Shown here: piece after piece, positions 5,527 through 7,033 of the stretch
Position numbering within the stretch: position 1 is the first letter of the stretch
Layout: every line of letters starts with the position of its first letter
Origin: Caryophanales bacterium
GTDB taxonomy: Bacteria > Bacillota_I > Bacilli_A > RFN20 > CAG-826
DNA: 7,033 nt
NCBI GenBank assembly: GCA_028726925.1
Contig: JAQYPI010000136.1
Coordinates: 1-7,033, forward strand
Reading direction: 5' to 3'
The notes under the pieces: generated by a model
Told to the model about the DNA's origin: nothing
Seen by the model: only the letters and a program-made list of their open reading frames with translations
Databases searched by the model: none
Program-made: the position numbers and the translations under genes

Positions 5527-7033
5527 ATGTTCCTCGAGGTGCTGCGCAAGGAAATGCTCCTCCGCCGTTCTAGTGAGGGATCGAAGGCCGCGAAGGTCGG
5601 CTTTTTCCTCGCGCGCGTCGCGTTTATGGCCCTCTTCCTCGCCGTCCTCGTCCTCATCGTCCTTGGTCTCGATACCAAGATCCAGGCCTATTCGCCTTAC
5701 GGGTCGTTTGATTTCCTCGTCCTTTTGCTATTCATCCTCTTCCTCGTCGGGACGGTCTACCTCGCCCTCGGCGCGCGGAAGACCCTCTTCGACGCGGGGG
5801 ACGAATCGATCGTCTTGCCCTTGCCGATCCCGTCTTCGACCCTCGTCGCCGCGAAACTCGTCTATCTCGCTTTCTCGAGTGTCCTCTTCGGCCTCCTCAC
5901 CGCGACCCCTGTCCTCATTTGCTATGGTGCGACCCGCGGGTCCGTGCCCCAATATTACGTGTTCTCGCTTTTTTACCCCGTCCTAATGTCCCTCGCCTCG
6001 GTCGGCCTAGGCACCTTGCTCTCGGTCGCTCTCGAGTACCTGCTTCGCTTGATCCGCAAATCCCTCATCGCCGAGATCGTTCTCTCGAGCCTCCTTGTCA
6101 TCGGCCTTTGCTACCTCTATAGCTTCGTCCTCCAGATGTTCTGGAATTCCCTCGGGGACGCTTCCGTCGGGGGCATGTTCCCCGCCTCCTTCCTCGAAGG
6201 GCTCCACCAAGCGCGAATCGCCTTCCTACCCGTCTATAGCCTCCTTGACGCCGTGCTTGAGAAGAGCAACCTCCTAAGCGACATCTTCCTGTTCCTCGGG
6301 GTCTCCTTCACCTTGCTCACCGCCGGGATCATCGTCGCCTCGTTGCTATTAGGGAAAGCCCAGATCGGGAAACTAAACGCCAAGAAGCCCGCGACCGGAA
6401 AAAGTGAGGGCAAAGTCCTCCCGACGCGGAAGGCTCTTCTCAAGAAAGAGGCCCTCTTGCTCTTCGTCGACGAATCGAACCTCTTTTCCTACACCGCCCT
6501 CCTCATCGCCTACCCCTTCCTTTGCCTTTCCGTCGTTTCTACCCTTCAAAACGTGTTCGCCGAGAACCTCACCTTCTACGCCGCCTATTTTCCGAACCTC
6601 TTCCCCGGGATCGCCCTCCTCATGGTCCTCCTCTTCGGCGGGGCCATCAACGTGACCGCTTCCGGGGCCCTCTCCCGCGAGAAACGCAATCTCGTCCTCC
6701 TCAAGACTGCCCCCCTCCCCTTCAAGGACATCTTCCTTTCCAAGGCCCTTGTCCCCTTCGTGTGCTCCGAGGCTTCCTTGCTTGCCACTTGCCTTTCCCT
6801 CCTTTTTGCCAAGGCCATCGCCGCCCCCGTGTTCTTTAGCGCCTTGTTCCTCGGCTCGCTCCTATTCGTCTTCACTCTTCTTTATGGCCTCTACGCGGAC
6901 ATGAAGAAAGCCTCCCCCCGCCTCAAGAAATTCCCTCACGGGGCCCTTAACGCCGCCCTCTCCTTCCTCGTCCCGGCTCTTGTCTTCGCCGCGTTCTTCC
7001 TGCTTGACGTCTTCGCGCGCCTCCCTTCTTACG
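5527..7033 (+). CDS. ABC transporter permease, multi-spanning membrane protein (3' end beyond window)
   Basis: I translated this frame by hand: it is open from ATG 5527 to the last base, giving 502 residues with no stop. The product is very hydrophobic, with about eleven candidate helices (roughly 24-48, 61-82, 106-133, 143-170, 180-204, 251-275, 320-340, 355-378, 405-430, 433-456, 475-494), and has a Lys-rich cytoplasmic loop at 276-308. The motif S383-R-E-K-R-N-L-V-L-L-K-T-A-P-L-P398 matches the S-R-E-x-[KR]-N...L-K-x-x-P element of a family of large ABC exporter permeases in Bacillota. A related element, V-L-P-L-P-I-P-S-S-T-L-V-A-A-K (96-110), occurs in the N-terminal half, hinting at an internal duplication. 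The preceding gene encodes its ATPase. The substrate is unknown. The C-terminus is missing only because the window ends. Confidence 0.88.
   Translation, partial: MFLEVLRKEMLLRRSSEGSKAAKVGFFLARVAFMALFLAVLVLIVLGLDTKIQAYSPYGSFDFLVLLLFILFLVGTVYLALGARKTLFDAGDESIVLPLPIPSSTLVAAKLVYLAFSSVLFGLLTATPVLICYGATRGSVPQYYVFSLFYPVLMSLASVGLGTLLSVALEYLLRLIRKSLIAEIVLSSLLVIGLCYLYSFVLQMFWNSLGDASVGGMFPASFLEGLHQARIAFLPVYSLLDAVLEKSNLLSDIFLFLGVSFTLLTAGIIVASLLLGKAQIGKLNAKKPATGKSEGKVLPTRKALLKKEALLLFVDESNLFSYTALLIAYPFLCLSVVSTLQNVFAENLTFYAAYFPNLFPGIALLMVLLFGGAINVTASGALSREKRNLVLLKTAPLPFKDIFLSKALVPFVCSEASLLATCLSLLFAKAIAAPVFFSALFLGSLLFVFTLLYGLYADMKKASPRLKKFPHGALNAALSFLVPALVFAAFFLLDVFARLPSY

Noticed and set aside
5573..6839. 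Several + and - strand open frames inside the permease region
   Set aside because: Their products are Ser/Arg/Pro-rich and lack motifs. Frame 1 is open throughout from 5527 and encodes a coherent membrane protein.
1..7033. tRNA, rRNA, CRISPR arrays, insertion sequences or attachment sites
   Set aside because: I saw no tandem spaced repeats, terminal inverted repeats, transposase motifs or cloverleaf sequence; almost all the window is covered by coding genes.

Overview
The window looks like part of a chromosome from a Gram-positive-type bacterium, most likely an uncultured, fairly GC-rich member of Bacillota/Bacilli. The evidence is a SipW-type (S26B) signal peptidase directly downstream of a secreted protein of the type such peptidases usually serve, purine-rich ribosome binding sites, and an ABC exporter of a style common in Bacillota. 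All genes read on the + strand, use TAA or TAG stops and fit the standard code. Lineage below phylum level is a guess.

Layout: (1) 1-381, the 3' end of a Thr-rich secreted protein that is clearly more AT-rich than the rest; (2) 407-1525, a SipW-like signal peptidase with an extra N-terminal helix and a long C-terminal tail; (3) 1529-3373, a membrane-anchored AAA+ protein whose ATPase/GTPase domain carries the hallmarks of the McrB family, including an N-x-D motif; (4) 3390-4757, a DUF2357/McrC-like partner with a C-terminal zinc ribbon and no nuclease motif I can recognise; (5) 4761-5522, an ABC transporter ATPase; (6) 5527 to the window end, its multi-spanning permease, truncated by the window. 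The gaps between genes are 25, 3, 16, 3 and 4 bases and I see no terminator or internal promoter, so this is probably one transcription unit, at least from gene 2 onward. There is no gene-free stretch over 25 bases.

How the genes may work together: the peptidase probably matures the upstream secreted protein. The most notable feature is that a McrB/McrC-like pair, normally a DNA restriction module, is here tied to the membrane (four predicted helices in the McrB-like protein), seems to lack a canonical nuclease site, and sits within an envelope/secretion operon. Either it is a membrane-associated defence module that happens to lie beside secretion genes, or a McrBC-derived motor has been adapted to an envelope task such as export or assembly of the surface protein. 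The sequence alone cannot decide between these. I regard this as the candidate undescribed system.
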